Assembly (NCBI RefSeq): GCF_009695605.1
Contig: NZ_VUNQ01000005.1
Span: 47,495-111,494, forward strand
Source of the DNA: Tissierella pigra
GTDB taxonomy: Bacteria; Bacillota; Clostridia; Tissierellales; Tissierellaceae
DNA length: 64,000 nt
Direction of reading: 5' to 3'
Shown here: piece after piece, positions 37,301 to 46,673 of the stretch
Position numbering within the stretch: position 1 is the first letter of the stretch
How the letters are laid out: each line of letters begins with the position of its first letter
Notes under the pieces: generated by a model
Database searches by the model: none
What the model was told of the DNA's origin: nothing
What the model saw: only the letters and a program-made list of their open reading frames with translations
Program-made: the position numbers and the translations under genes

Positions 37301-40300
37301 CACTGGAAGTGAAAGCAAAAAGTTTATAGACAATGGAGGAGACAATAAAACATCTGTATTTATAGGTGGAGTAAAAGTAGATCCAAAAGATGTGGAAATA
37401 TCCATAGATCGTAAAAGTATAATAGTAAAAGTACCAAAATACTCTGGAGACTTGTCTACGGAAACTGAAATGGATAGAAAAACAGTTCCAGTAGTAGTAG
37501 TAAATCCAGATGGAGGTAGTGGAAAGAAAGAAGATGGATTCTCTTATATACTTCCCATAAGCTATCCTAAAATAAGCAATGTAATAGAAAAAGAAGGAAG
37601 TGCAGCAGGAGATATAACAGTATATGTAGAAGGTTCAGAGTTTAGATTCTATGAGCCATATAGGGATTTAAACAACAACTTGCAGTATGATGATGGAGAA
37701 CCTTTTACAGAGCTAAACGGAGATGGCAAATGGACAGATTTAAGAGGTAAAAAAATGGAGGACTTATCTGAAGATGATAAAAAAATTCTTCCTAGAATCT
37801 ACTTTGGGGGGCAATTAGCAACTATTGTAAGCTTTACATCCACAATGATAGAAGTAAAAACTCCAAAGGGACAGGCAGGAACAGTAGATGTGTACTTAAT
37901 AAATAATGACCAAGGTATATCAAATAAAGTCAACTATACCTACAAGGCTTCTTCACCAAAGATAACAAATGTAAGCCCAAGTATAGGTAAAAAACAAGGT
38001 GGAGACAAGGTAGAGATATTAGGAGAAGGATTTACTACAAGTAATATTAGAGTATATAATTCAACTAATGTACCTACTGGAAGAAAAACCATACAGCTAG
38101 TACAATTTGGAGATAGTAACAATAGATCTGTATCCAATAAAAGTGTAACCAGTACAGGTGATAAAAACACAGGAAACTTTTCAGAAAATAGAACAAAAGA
38201 CATTGAAATAGGAAATCTTACAGTAAAATATGAAAATGGAAAGTTAATGGTTAGCTTTATAGAAGGAGTAGGGGATACAAAGGTAGAATATGAAAATACA
38301 TTTGACTATGATATGGAAGAAATATTCCTTCCAATAAATCTACTAAAAGATAAAGATGATAACTCATATAATGGAAATGAACTAGTACGGATAAAAGTAG
38401 AAAGATTACCAGGAGCAAGTACCACATCTAGACTTAGAATAGATAGAGGATTTTCTCCAAATGCTACACTGAAAAATAGTGGACATATAGATATAACCAC
38501 TCCAAACTATTATACTGTAGGTAAAGTACCCGTAACAGTTATAAATCCAGATGGAGGAGAGGCTAAGGGTGAGTTTGAATACAAGAATCCAGACAGTAAC
38601 CCTAAGATTACAAATATCCTAAAGGACGGAGAACCGGGATATTCTGTAGATAATGGAGGAAGAACAATAATAGAAGTAAACTATTTAGGTGGAAATGTCA
38701 TAGAAGTTCAAGGAATGGACTTTAGAAAACCTGTACAAATAGAAATAGGAGATATAAAAATAAATGTTCCTATAGAATATAGTCCTGATGAAACCATATC
38801 AAATACATTAAGATTTACTATGCCAGCAGTAGACAGTAAATATATAAATGCCTATCATAAATTAAAAGTAATAAATGAAGATGGAGGAACTTGTGATTCT
38901 GACAAAATAGAAATTAGATTTATCATGCCAGAGGTTACAGGGCTACAAATAACAAAAGTAACTCCAAACTTTGGACCAACTTCAGGAGGGACAGTAATTA
39001 CCATAGAAGGTAAAGACTTCAGAGAAAAGATAGATGGCAGGGGAGAACTAAAAGTATATATAACTAAGGGAAATACGCAAATAAGAGTACCACAAGAAGA
39101 TATAATTTCCATAAGTATAGATAAAATAGTTCTAAGAACTCCAGCCTATGAAGCAGGAAAAGTAGGAATAAAAGTGGAAAACCCCGATGGAGGAATCGCA
39201 GAATTAAAGGATGCCTTCACTTATGTAAGTAATCCAAAGATAAACTCCGTAGTAAGTCCAGAAGATGATAGAAGAATTATAGAGACCATATCCATAGAAG
39301 GCGGAGAAAAAATAAAGATTTTAGGAAGCGACTTCATGGAAGGAGCAAAAGTAATATTTGTACCAAATTTAAGAAAGCTAATGGATTCAGAAGAAGCAAC
39401 AGATTATATTACCATAGGTGCAGATAGATATGTAATAGAAGGTGGAGTAGATGGTACAGAAATAGAAGTAGTAGACGGACAAACCATATTGGTGACAACT
39501 CCTGCTGGAAAACTTGGAGATAAAGGGGTTATAGTCATAAACCCAGATAAAAGTGCTACTAATATATATAATATAACCTATGGTATACCAGAGACATCAG
39601 CACCTCTTGATGTACGAGCAGAAGTAGTATTTGATCAATTTATTAGAGTATTTTGGACAGGAGTAAAAGAAGCCTTTGAATATGAAATTTATATGAGTGA
39701 AGATGGAGGAAAATTTGAATTCATAGGCTCAACAGAGTTGACATCCTATTCAGTTCAGAAAATAAGTCCAAATACTAAATATCAATTTTTAGTAAGAGCC
39801 ATAGGAAAATATGGTACATCAAAACCAATCAAAGAATCACAAAGTAATATAGTTACTACAGGTAGAGATGTAGGGCCAAAGGATACAGATGGTAAATTAG
39901 GAGAAAATACTGTAATAAATAGAAATGGCAATGAAGCTAGTATAATCATAGGTTCTAAAGACTTTACATCTAAAGGTATGACAATAGACTTGACTAGAGG
40001 AAGTCTCCAAGGAGTAAATGATATATCCATTAGGATTCCAGCTAATATTATAGTGAATTCCACCGCAAAAATAACTGTTATTGGAAAAGATTATAATATG
40101 AACTTTAATCCAAGTATGTTTAAAAATACAACAATTATAAGCAACAAAGATAATTCAAATGCAGGTGTAGTATTTAAAATACTAACTTACAAAGGAGCTA
40201 TAGATGCTAAAGCTGGAAATACAGTTTTAGGAACTGCTTATTTATTAGAAAGTAATATATATATAGGAAAAGATACAGAAAATATAGAGTACCTAAATGG

Positions 40301-40460
40301 AAATATTATATTTGCATTGGAACACGATATGTTAAAGGCACAAAGTCGTAGGTTAAATAATATTCAAATGGTAAGATACGATAATGGAAGTAAGTCATGG
40401 ATAAGCACCCAAGGAGTCAATAGGCTAGGGATATATACTGTAATAGGAAGTAGGCGATAA
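34380..40460 (+). CDS. Giant secreted multi-IPT/TIG-domain protein with FN3 domain
   Basis: 2026 aa from TTG 34380 (AGGAGGG ribosome site). Signal peptide about 1-27. About ten Ig-like IPT/TIG modules are visible by their start strand, for example TSVTPNVVTTAGEKGIVITG, IDFNPKKGTADTLVTIKG, NVSPSIGKKQGGDKVEILGE and KVTPNFGPTSGGTVITIEG. A calcium-loop-like insert DLNNNLQYDDGEPFTELNGD lies at about residue 1098-1117. Then comes a fibronectin-III domain (about 1740-1825) and a C-terminal beta domain (about 1850-2026). There is no SLH or sortase motif, so it is probably held at the surface by a partner, perhaps the SLH protein two genes downstream. It is an adhesin or scaffold by inference only. 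Confidence 0.8.
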   Translation: MKRILSFILALAIILGAIPINDLVVWADDDKASITSIIVNKTYDNLEDSGEFFITIIGDNLNAADVQIIDSDGALARPKKSSASGRYVAQYSYKASGTGERLFIDGKTYSLGEEDMPKITGRGDKKTDSIINSGENLILTGENIGNLKDATKGIEGYFIQATSKDSIQTQEIKDKNGNSIIEKNLGTRVGTHSLVFKQKKIENSIPIEIEHTYKSIVTVRGELTMTGVVSIFPTKGPINSTVTISADNIESNVSVFLMEKGKAYEYTKENMAPNESIKHSKEDGQEKLIFNVPGVDNGPYEIVVTNRVDPNSNIDEQINKYRILGNEVNGEFKKLEFLVVDGSNIVNKVEIDPNYSSIKGTSAEVKGMNIGRLSSNIYEGGKIEGDKLVVDGLNTKRLTLTYIGGKYYEEEIEKLVRTITIQIGQNATFTGYNLEGTEFDKFNIIVPEIDDPTKLVKDVIIFIEDEIEFIGGRKETSTERYSIINGFTYKEIDYKPSIKTIIPNIIQVDEKRKVTEDFIISITGDNFLKYGYIEKDKLKIKTPEISVEKQENSNMWFDNENIRIYKAGDELEDKINEQFGNIIKIKIKKGSVIPEVLINTPSNLKLQNPLAVESDGDKGSSAYGEIRFVQVREDKTPTITSVTPNVVTTAGEKGIVITGQKFFPGVKVYIDGEEVKNIKRNELGTEIIFDAPAKPESFVQIIVQNEEGGAAVFYPFTYVKTYTRPRFIDFNPKKGTADTLVTIKGENLVLPNPLVKDLSGNGIDKLIGTKVLLGGKDINEYNRNPVTGAIELQDYSSSDHIIKNESGNIVLSYYYYSVILQQGTTDPIYYTIYFDTKTGEVKLTDGDRGIYILRGKGSGIVGFKDGKEYDLTVSDDSIEIDGKTLNIMTPYAVTGGKITGNKVKVINNSELQFTVPPMPREGYYDVTIVNPDTTRDSKTGNNGFYYAFHPEYNLDIVSIQPNEGSVDGGYYITITGSESKKFIDNGGDNKTSVFIGGVKVDPKDVEISIDRKSIIVKVPKYSGDLSTETEMDRKTVPVVVVNPDGGSGKKEDGFSYILPISYPKISNVIEKEGSAAGDITVYVEGSEFRFYEPYRDLNNNLQYDDGEPFTELNGDGKWTDLRGKKMEDLSEDDKKILPRIYFGGQLATIVSFTSTMIEVKTPKGQAGTVDVYLINNDQGISNKVNYTYKASSPKITNVSPSIGKKQGGDKVEILGEGFTTSNIRVYNSTNVPTGRKTIQLVQFGDSNNRSVSNKSVTSTGDKNTGNFSENRTKDIEIGNLTVKYENGKLMVSFIEGVGDTKVEYENTFDYDMEEIFLPINLLKDKDDNSYNGNELVRIKVERLPGASTTSRLRIDRGFSPNATLKNSGHIDITTPNYYTVGKVPVTVINPDGGEAKGEFEYKNPDSNPKITNILKDGEPGYSVDNGGRTIIEVNYLGGNVIEVQGMDFRKPVQIEIGDIKINVPIEYSPDETISNTLRFTMPAVDSKYINAYHKLKVINEDGGTCDSDKIEIRFIMPEVTGLQITKVTPNFGPTSGGTVITIEGKDFREKIDGRGELKVYITKGNTQIRVPQEDIISISIDKIVLRTPAYEAGKVGIKVENPDGGIAELKDAFTYVSNPKINSVVSPEDDRRIIETISIEGGEKIKILGSDFMEGAKVIFVPNLRKLMDSEEATDYITIGADRYVIEGGVDGTEIEVVDGQTILVTTPAGKLGDKGVIVINPDKSATNIYNITYGIPETSAPLDVRAEVVFDQFIRVFWTGVKEAFEYEIYMSEDGGKFEFIGSTELTSYSVQKISPNTKYQFLVRAIGKYGTSKPIKESQSNIVTTGRDVGPKDTDGKLGENTVINRNGNEASIIIGSKDFTSKGMTIDLTRGSLQGVNDISIRIPANIIVNSTAKITVIGKDYNMNFNPSMFKNTTIISNKDNSNAGVVFKILTYKGAIDAKAGNTVLGTAYLLESNIYIGKDTENIEYLNGNIIFALEHDMLKAQSRRLNNIQMVRYDNGSKSWISTQGVNRLGIYTVIGSRR

Positions 40461-40461
40461 T

Positions 40462-42111
40462 ATGAAAAAAATAAGCATTATCTTATTGGCAGCATTGTTA
40501 TTTATGAACTTTTCTATAGCCAATGCACAAGGAACCAATATTTATAAAGAAGGAGTTCTAGAGGGATATTTTATAGAAGCCATAGATAACAAAATAAAAG
40601 TAGAAGAATATAGTGGCACAATATATACCATTCCTATGATTAAAAACGTAGTGTTGGAAATAGACGGAAGACCTGTAAAGATTACAGACTTTAAAAAAGG
40701 AATGGAAGTATATATAACATTACAAGGCAGAAATATAAAATATATGGATGCCTACTCAGTAGATAATCCAGCCTATATTCAACCGGGAGAAAAAGTAAGA
40801 ATAGGAACTGTTTTAGGAATAGACAGAGACCAAATAGAGATCAAACTACCAACAGGAAAAAGGGAAGTATACTTTACTTCCCCTGCCACTGTAGTCACAA
40901 AAAATAAAGAAAATATCAATCTAAAAGAGCTATATGTAGGAGATAGAGTCAAGTTTTACTTTGACGACATAGATACATCCTATATAAGCAGAGTAAATAT
41001 CCAAGGAGATTCTATTCTAATAAAGGATATTTATAGAGGACAGCTAACAGTAACAGATTCTCTACAGGATATAATAGCCTTAGAAAAGGTAGATGTCTTT
41101 AGAAATGGTAAATGGACATCCTTAGGTAAAAGTATAAAGGTTCCATATAACGGAAACCTTCCTATATATATAGGGGGTCAAAAGATAGATATAAAAAACC
41201 TGAAACACTATAAAGGTAAAACTGTCTATATGGCAATGAAAGACTATTTTGGCAAAGAAAAGGTAGAAAGAATGGTAGTAAAAGCACAATATGAAAATAA
41301 CTTCTCTGAAAAAATAAGAGAAATAAACTGGTTTAGCAGTCAGATGGAACTAGGCAACAATAGAAATATTAACTTCCATGATGGAACCATAGTAGTTAAA
41401 AACAATAGATTAGTAGATGTATATAATCTGAATTCAGGTTCTGATGGGCTAATTATAGCAGATGGAAGAGGAAGCGATTTAACAGCAGATTTAGTCTATA
41501 TATATAATGAAAATATAAACAATACCAATATAGGACAGGACCAATTATATGTAGGAAGACTAAATACAATTTTAGAAGATATATTGTACCTAAAGGATTT
41601 CTTCCTATTGGATAAAAACAACTGGGAATCCTTCAATGATGAAAAAGAATTTTTCTATGATGACGATACATTTATATATGATTTAGAAAACAACAAAGAG
41701 GTTTCACCTAAAGAATTTTTCTCAAGGGATTATTCTGTAGATGAAAACAATAGGAGAAATAGAACTAGAGACTGGTATGGATATTTATATACAGAGGGAG
41801 ATAGAATTTCAGCAGCTTTTATAAAAAGATCCATGGACTCTCTTTTAAACCAAAGAACTACCATAGGCATAGTGGAGTCTAGCCCAGTGGAAGATAATAA
41901 TATGGGTTGGTTCCTAAAATTAAAAAATAGTAAGGACTGGAGTACCATTAATGAACAATGGATGGAAAAAAACTCAACTCTTAATATATATCTAAGGGAA
42001 GCCATGATTATAAAAAATGGACAAAGAGTTACAGTAAATGATATAAAATCAGGAGATAGCCTTTACATGGTAAGAGATGACAATATGGCAAAGGTAATTA
42101 TCGTAAAATGA
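40462..42111 (+). CDS. Secreted protein of unknown function (third gene of TIG/SLH operon)
   Basis: 549 aa, starting 2 bp after the giant TIG gene. Signal peptide about 1-22 (FSIANAQG). The protein is beta-rich with short repeated units of the type GYFIEAIDNKIKVEEYSG...GMEVYITLQGRNIKYM and VGRLNTILEDILYLKDFFLL; each reads as a small barrel-like repeat with a G-x-x-V-Y-x-x-x motif. No SLH, no sortase signal, no catalytic motif. The same design ends in RVTVNDIKSGDSLYMVRDDN. It overlaps the SLH-protein gene region by the stop codon. I do not recognise a named family. Confidence 0.65.
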   Translation: MKKISIILLAALLFMNFSIANAQGTNIYKEGVLEGYFIEAIDNKIKVEEYSGTIYTIPMIKNVVLEIDGRPVKITDFKKGMEVYITLQGRNIKYMDAYSVDNPAYIQPGEKVRIGTVLGIDRDQIEIKLPTGKREVYFTSPATVVTKNKENINLKELYVGDRVKFYFDDIDTSYISRVNIQGDSILIKDIYRGQLTVTDSLQDIIALEKVDVFRNGKWTSLGKSIKVPYNGNLPIYIGGQKIDIKNLKHYKGKTVYMAMKDYFGKEKVERMVVKAQYENNFSEKIREINWFSSQMELGNNRNINFHDGTIVVKNNRLVDVYNLNSGSDGLIIADGRGSDLTADLVYIYNENINNTNIGQDQLYVGRLNTILEDILYLKDFFLLDKNNWESFNDEKEFFYDDDTFIYDLENNKEVSPKEFFSRDYSVDENNRRNRTRDWYGYLYTEGDRISAAFIKRSMDSLLNQRTTIGIVESSPVEDNNMGWFLKLKNSKDWSTINEQWMEKNSTLNIYLREAMIIKNGQRVTVNDIKSGDSLYMVRDDNMAKVIIVK

Positions 42112-42119
42112 GGTGCAAT

Positions 42120-43553
42120 ATGAAAACAAAAATAATTTTAACACTATTGATTATCTGTTTACTAATACCAACTACATCTATAGCAACACCTTTAGAATTC
42201 GTAGGAGGAGTACAAAATGAGCATCAGTATGAGGAAATAGTATTTATTACAGGACAACCTATAAAATTTGTAGGAAGCTATAGTGCATCAGAAAAAGTAA
42301 AGAATGAGGAAGAATCTGTAACATATAAATTCAAACTACAATCAGAAGACCCTAAAGTTTTAGGAAAGTTAGACAGGACAGTAACATATGTAACTAGTCT
42401 GTCAAAACACGCAGGAGTAGGACAAACCATAGGGCAGACTTCAGTATCTAAATATAAAGAGACCATAAAGATAGGTAGTGATACCTACAACCTTACAGAC
42501 TACCAATTTTCAAAATCAGATATAATAGATCAAAGACCAGCTTCTGATTTTTACTCAGGTAATATAAAAGGAAGAAAGTATTATGATTACAATAAAAGTC
42601 AAGGGAATGTAATCATAGATATAACAGGTGGAAATGTAGGATATGAAAACTTCTGGGGTAGTACAGAAACTCAAATCATAGACCATATAATCACAGCTGA
42701 TATAGGGCAAAATTCATTCCAGGGTTCATATACCCACCAAGTATCAGATAGTATGACAAAGAGTTTAAGGTACTCTGAAAACGATGCAAGTTTTTCAAGC
42801 TTCCATGGAGGACATATTAGAGTTACAGAAAAAAATGTAGTATCTAAATACGACTATAGACTATCAAAGAGTCATGGCAGTATATCTTTAAGCCAAGACA
42901 TGGTACCAAGATTAGAAAGACTAATCGTACCAAAGTTTAGAGATGTAAATGGTCATTGGGCAGAAGAAGATATAAAGAAACTATATTCTCTAGATGTATT
43001 TGAAGGAGGCAACACTACCTTCTCACCAGATACACCAATTACAAGATTAGATTTTACAAAGGCAATTATGAAAGCCTCAGATATACGAACATCTATGGAA
43101 GAAACAAAGAAAACCCGTAGAAGAAGAAATCAACCAGAGGAAGTATCATACTTTAAAGATATAGCTATTTCAAATGAAGACTATAAATATGTAAAATCAG
43201 CAGTAGACAGTAATATAATCGCAGGAATATCAAAGGATTTATTTGGACCAAAGAAATCACTAAAAAGGTCAGAAGCCATAGTAATACTAGTACGTGCTTT
43301 GGGCTTTGAAACCAGAGCACCAAATCCAGGATATATGACATCCTTCTCTGACGATAAGGATATACCTAACTGGGCAAAGGATAGTATATATGTGGCAAAG
43401 GAGCTAAACCTTCTAGAAGGAGATAAAGCAAATAGAATAAATCCAAATGGAATACTAACAAGGGCAGAAGCCTCAGATTTAATAGTAAGATTCCTAGAAT
43501 TTCTAGAAAAAGACTTACAGAGAGACTATAGAGACAATATAATAGAATTCTAA
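42120..43553 (+). CDS. SLH-domain surface protein (last gene of TIG/SLH operon)
   Basis: 477 aa from ATG 42120 (AGGTG site; an ATG at 42108 overlaps the upstream stop). Signal peptide about 1-23. The middle has a unique domain rich in Tyr and Ser (about 30-275). Three S-layer homology domains fill the C-terminal 190 residues: FRDVNGHWAEEDIKKLYSLD, FKDIAISNEDYKYVKSAVDS and FSDDKDIPNWAKDSIYVAKE are their openings. SLH domains bind pyruvylated secondary wall polymer, so this protein can tether the operon's products, which have no anchor of their own. Confidence 0.9.
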   Translation: MKTKIILTLLIICLLIPTTSIATPLEFVGGVQNEHQYEEIVFITGQPIKFVGSYSASEKVKNEEESVTYKFKLQSEDPKVLGKLDRTVTYVTSLSKHAGVGQTIGQTSVSKYKETIKIGSDTYNLTDYQFSKSDIIDQRPASDFYSGNIKGRKYYDYNKSQGNVIIDITGGNVGYENFWGSTETQIIDHIITADIGQNSFQGSYTHQVSDSMTKSLRYSENDASFSSFHGGHIRVTEKNVVSKYDYRLSKSHGSISLSQDMVPRLERLIVPKFRDVNGHWAEEDIKKLYSLDVFEGGNTTFSPDTPITRLDFTKAIMKASDIRTSMEETKKTRRRRNQPEEVSYFKDIAISNEDYKYVKSAVDSNIIAGISKDLFGPKKSLKRSEAIVILVRALGFETRAPNPGYMTSFSDDKDIPNWAKDSIYVAKELNLLEGDKANRINPNGILTRAEASDLIVRFLEFLEKDLQRDYRDNIIEF

Positions 43554-43586
43554 GGGGTCTCCCTTTGTAACACAACTGTAACATAA

Positions 43587-43603
43587 CTGTAATTGTATTA
43601 CAG
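43587..43603. promoter_or_regulatory. Palindrome CTGTAAT-TGT-ATTACAG upstream of the S-layer gene
   Basis: Perfect 7-3-7 inverted repeat with nearby TGTAACA repeats (43566-43584). It could be an operator, or part of a terminator for the upstream SLH gene; there is no T run, so an operator is preferred. Confidence 0.4.
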
Positions 43604-43607
43604 AGAA

Positions 43608-43625
43608 TATTAGTATATACTAATA
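43608..43625. promoter_or_regulatory. 18-nt perfect palindrome upstream of the S-layer promoter
   Basis: TATTAGTATATACTAATA reads the same on both strands. It lies about 70 nt upstream of the -35 box, consistent with a dimeric regulator site. Confidence 0.4.
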
Positions 43626-43691
43626 CCATAAAGATTTTAAGTAACGAATTTGATAGTAATATTACAAGTTTGTTACATTAGTATTTGGGGA

Positions 43692-43720
43692 TTGATTTTA
43701 TAATCCATAAATGCTATAAT
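43692..43720 (+). promoter_or_regulatory. SigA promoter of the main S-layer gene
   Basis: TTGATT (43692-43697), 17-nt spacer, consensus TATAAT (43715-43720). The predicted start is near 43727. A perfect hairpin GCAAAATT-AAAC-AATTTTGC (43733-43752) would sit almost at the 5' end of the mRNA, a known way to stabilise abundant messages. Confidence 0.75.
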
Positions 43721-43787
43721 CTAGGATAGAATGCAAAATTAAACAATTTTGCAGAATATTTATAATTTTAAAGGAGGTCAATAGACT

Positions 43788-46673
43788 ATGAGTAAAAGAA
43801 TTTTATCCTTAGTACTTGCAATGGTTATGGTACTAGGAACATTCGGTACAGTTTTCGCAGCTAATACTGTAACAACTGAAGCAGAAGCAGGAGCATTCCT
43901 AAAAGCTGCTGGAGTATTAGTAGGTGACGAAAACGGAAACTTAAACCTTGGCAACAATCTGTCAAGACAAGACGCAGTAATATTAGTAGCACAATTAAGA
44001 GGTGAAATTGAGGCAGCTAAAAACTTCTCAAAATTACCTACTTATGAAGACGTTAAAATTAAGTTCTACAATGCACCATTAGCATGGGCACAAGACAATG
44101 AGCTTTTCGTAGGACATAGTGACAAAGTATTTGGATTTGGTGAGAACTTAACAGCTCAAGCTTATGCAAAAGTACTTTTAACAGCTTTAGGATACAAAGT
44201 AGCTCCTAATGGAGATTCAGACATTAAATGGGCAGACGCTTTAGCAAAATCTGAAGAGTTTGGAATTCTAGAAAACTTAGAAGTATCTGACTCAACAGAA
44301 ATCACTAGAGGACAAATGGCATTAATGACATTTAACGCTCTAGGAGTTACAATGAAAGATTCAAAAGAAACTTTAGCTGACAAACTAGGTATTGAAATGC
44401 CAGTAGTTGAAGCTAAAGAATTAAAAGTTGAAGAAGTTTACACAGAAAATTTAGCAGAAGTAGTAGTTGAACTATCAAATGCTAAATTAGTAGATGAAGA
44501 AAAATTAACAGATTCTAACAACTATAAATTAACAGGATTTGTAGTAGAAAAAGCTACATTAGAAGGAAATGATGTTACTTTATTACTAAACACAAAAGAT
44601 GGTAAGGAAGCTTTAGTAAAAGGTAGAGATTATGAATTAGTAATTAGAGGTATAGATAAAGCTATAAACAAAACATTTAAATTTAAAGCTAATGATAATA
44701 CTATACCAGCAATAGAAGAAGTAACAGTTCTTGGAGAGTATGGAATTAAAGTTACTACTACAGAACCAGTAGCTAACGTTAAAGAAAGAAACTTCTTAAT
44801 AGATGGTAAAAACATTGCTATGGAAGTTGAACAATATGGTAGAGATATAATCTTGACACCATACCATAAAGCTTCATTTGATTTAAAAGCTGAAAAATTA
44901 ACTGTTAAAGAATTAGTAGACTTTGCAGGATATAAATCAGTAGAAAAAGATTTTGAAATTGAAATAGCTAAAGACGATGTAGCTCCAAAGGTAGTAGACG
45001 TTATATTAAGAGGAAACAAAGTAGAAGTAATATTTGACAAAGATATTTACAATGGTTCAGTAGATGCATACTACAGTAGAGTATCTGTAGGAAATGTATC
45101 CTATGAATCAGGAAGACATAGTGTATATGCTGATAAAGCTGAAAAAACAGATACAAATAAAGTTGTTTATACATTTGAAAAAGAACTTCCAAGAAGAACA
45201 GATATAACTATAGTAGATGTTGAAAACCATTCAAAAGTTGCAATGGAAAAAACTACTATGGAAGCTAGAGAAATAATCGACAATATAGAGCCAGAATTGA
45301 TAGATAACAAAGTAACTACAAGTGCAGCTGACAAAACAGCTACAATTAAATTATACTTCAACAAAGATGTAAAAGGTACTTTTGAAGATAAGTCTGATGA
45401 TGAATTTGTTATAGATGACCACTTCACTCTATATGTAAAAGAAGTATCAAACAGAAATATAGAAAAATACAAAATAGACTCAGCTAAATATGAAGAAGAT
45501 AGAAAAGATGTTGTTGTTGTTAAATTATCAGGTCTAGATGTGAACAATAAAGACAAAGACTATAACTATATATTAGAAGTAGTAAACTTTGTAGATGCAA
45601 GTTCATCAAGAAATAAAATGTACAGAGACTATGTTGACTTTGAAGTTAAATCAGCAACAACTGCATTTAAAGTTGAAGATGTATATGTATCTTCACAAAC
45701 AAAAGCAAAAACTGAAATAACTATTGCATTTAATAAAGCAGTAGATAGAACTTTAGCAGAAGATCCAACTAATTACATCTTTAAACATGAAAATGGAGCA
45801 AGACAAGATGTTAGAGACCTAAAAGGTGAAATAATCACTGAAAGAAACGGTAAAGATGTTACTTTAGTATTACCAGAATTTAATATAGATAAATATGATG
45901 AACTAAGAATATTAGATACATTAAAAGATAAAGATGGTACTAGATTAAATGCTACAGTAACACATTTATTTGGAGTGAATTTTGCAGGATTAGTTGAAAA
46001 GGCTGAAAATGCTGAAAGTGATGCATTTAAATTATTAAATGATGATGCAGATACTGAGACAACTAATGAAGTTGCATTAAGAAAGGCATATAACACATTA
46101 GTTGAATTACAAGAAGATGGAAAATACGAAAAAGCTAATCATGGTAAATTAGTTGATGCTATAGCAGCAGTAGAGAAAGCTATAGAAAAAGTAGAAAAAG
46201 ATAACGAAGCTAAAAAAGAAAAAGAAGAAAAAGATAATAAAGCAGAAGCAACAAAAGTTGAAAAAACTATTAACGCATTACCAGCTGTAGCTAAATTAAC
46301 TTTAAAAGATGCTGATAAAGTAGTAGCTGCAAGAAAGGCATACAATGACTTAACAGAAGTACAAAAAGCATTAGTATCTTCAAAAGTATTAGAAGCGTTA
46401 AAAGCAGCAGAAGATAAAATAGCAGAATTAGAAGACGCAGATGCAGATGCTAAAATAGCAGCAGAAAAAGGAAAATTAACAGCTAAAATAAACGAAGCTT
46501 ATATTGAGCTTGGTAAAGGTGCTGAAAAAAGTGAAGTTGCTAAAACAACATTAAATGATGCAATAGTTGCTGCTGAAACAGTATTAGCAACAGAAGATGT
46601 AAAATTAGAAGATCTTACTCAAGCAATAGCAACATTAAATGATGCAATTGAAGCATTTAAAATAGCTGAATAA
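43788..46673 (+). CDS. Main S-layer protein (SLH-anchored); exon 1 of an alternatively spliced gene
   Basis: 961 aa when read to its own stop. Signal peptide about 1-25 (GTFGTVFAAN). Three SLH domains cover about 30-200 (AGVLVGDENGNLNLGNNLSR, then YEDVKIKFYNAPLAWAQDNE, then DIKWADALAKSEEFGILENL), followed by extended Ig-like beta domains (about 210-740). The C-terminus (from about 745) is helical with an INALPAVAKLTLKDADKVVA unit and FIVAR-like segments ending FKIAE. AAAGGAGGTCA ribosome site, strong promoter and a 5' hairpin point to high expression. The TAA at 46671-46673 lies at the predicted intron 5' boundary: splicing would remove the stop and extend the protein by exon A or exon B. The stop is thus read only from unspliced RNA. 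Confidence 0.9.
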   Translation: MSKRILSLVLAMVMVLGTFGTVFAANTVTTEAEAGAFLKAAGVLVGDENGNLNLGNNLSRQDAVILVAQLRGEIEAAKNFSKLPTYEDVKIKFYNAPLAWAQDNELFVGHSDKVFGFGENLTAQAYAKVLLTALGYKVAPNGDSDIKWADALAKSEEFGILENLEVSDSTEITRGQMALMTFNALGVTMKDSKETLADKLGIEMPVVEAKELKVEEVYTENLAEVVVELSNAKLVDEEKLTDSNNYKLTGFVVEKATLEGNDVTLLLNTKDGKEALVKGRDYELVIRGIDKAINKTFKFKANDNTIPAIEEVTVLGEYGIKVTTTEPVANVKERNFLIDGKNIAMEVEQYGRDIILTPYHKASFDLKAEKLTVKELVDFAGYKSVEKDFEIEIAKDDVAPKVVDVILRGNKVEVIFDKDIYNGSVDAYYSRVSVGNVSYESGRHSVYADKAEKTDTNKVVYTFEKELPRRTDITIVDVENHSKVAMEKTTMEAREIIDNIEPELIDNKVTTSAADKTATIKLYFNKDVKGTFEDKSDDEFVIDDHFTLYVKEVSNRNIEKYKIDSAKYEEDRKDVVVVKLSGLDVNNKDKDYNYILEVVNFVDASSSRNKMYRDYVDFEVKSATTAFKVEDVYVSSQTKAKTEITIAFNKAVDRTLAEDPTNYIFKHENGARQDVRDLKGEIITERNGKDVTLVLPEFNIDKYDELRILDTLKDKDGTRLNATVTHLFGVNFAGLVEKAENAESDAFKLLNDDADTETTNEVALRKAYNTLVELQEDGKYEKANHGKLVDAIAAVEKAIEKVEKDNEAKKEKEEKDNKAEATKVEKTINALPAVAKLTLKDADKVVAARKAYNDLTEVQKALVSSKVLEALKAAEDKIAELEDADADAKIAAEKGKLTAKINEAYIELGKGAEKSEVAKTTLNDAIVAAETVLATEDVKLEDLTQAIATLNDAIEAFKIAE

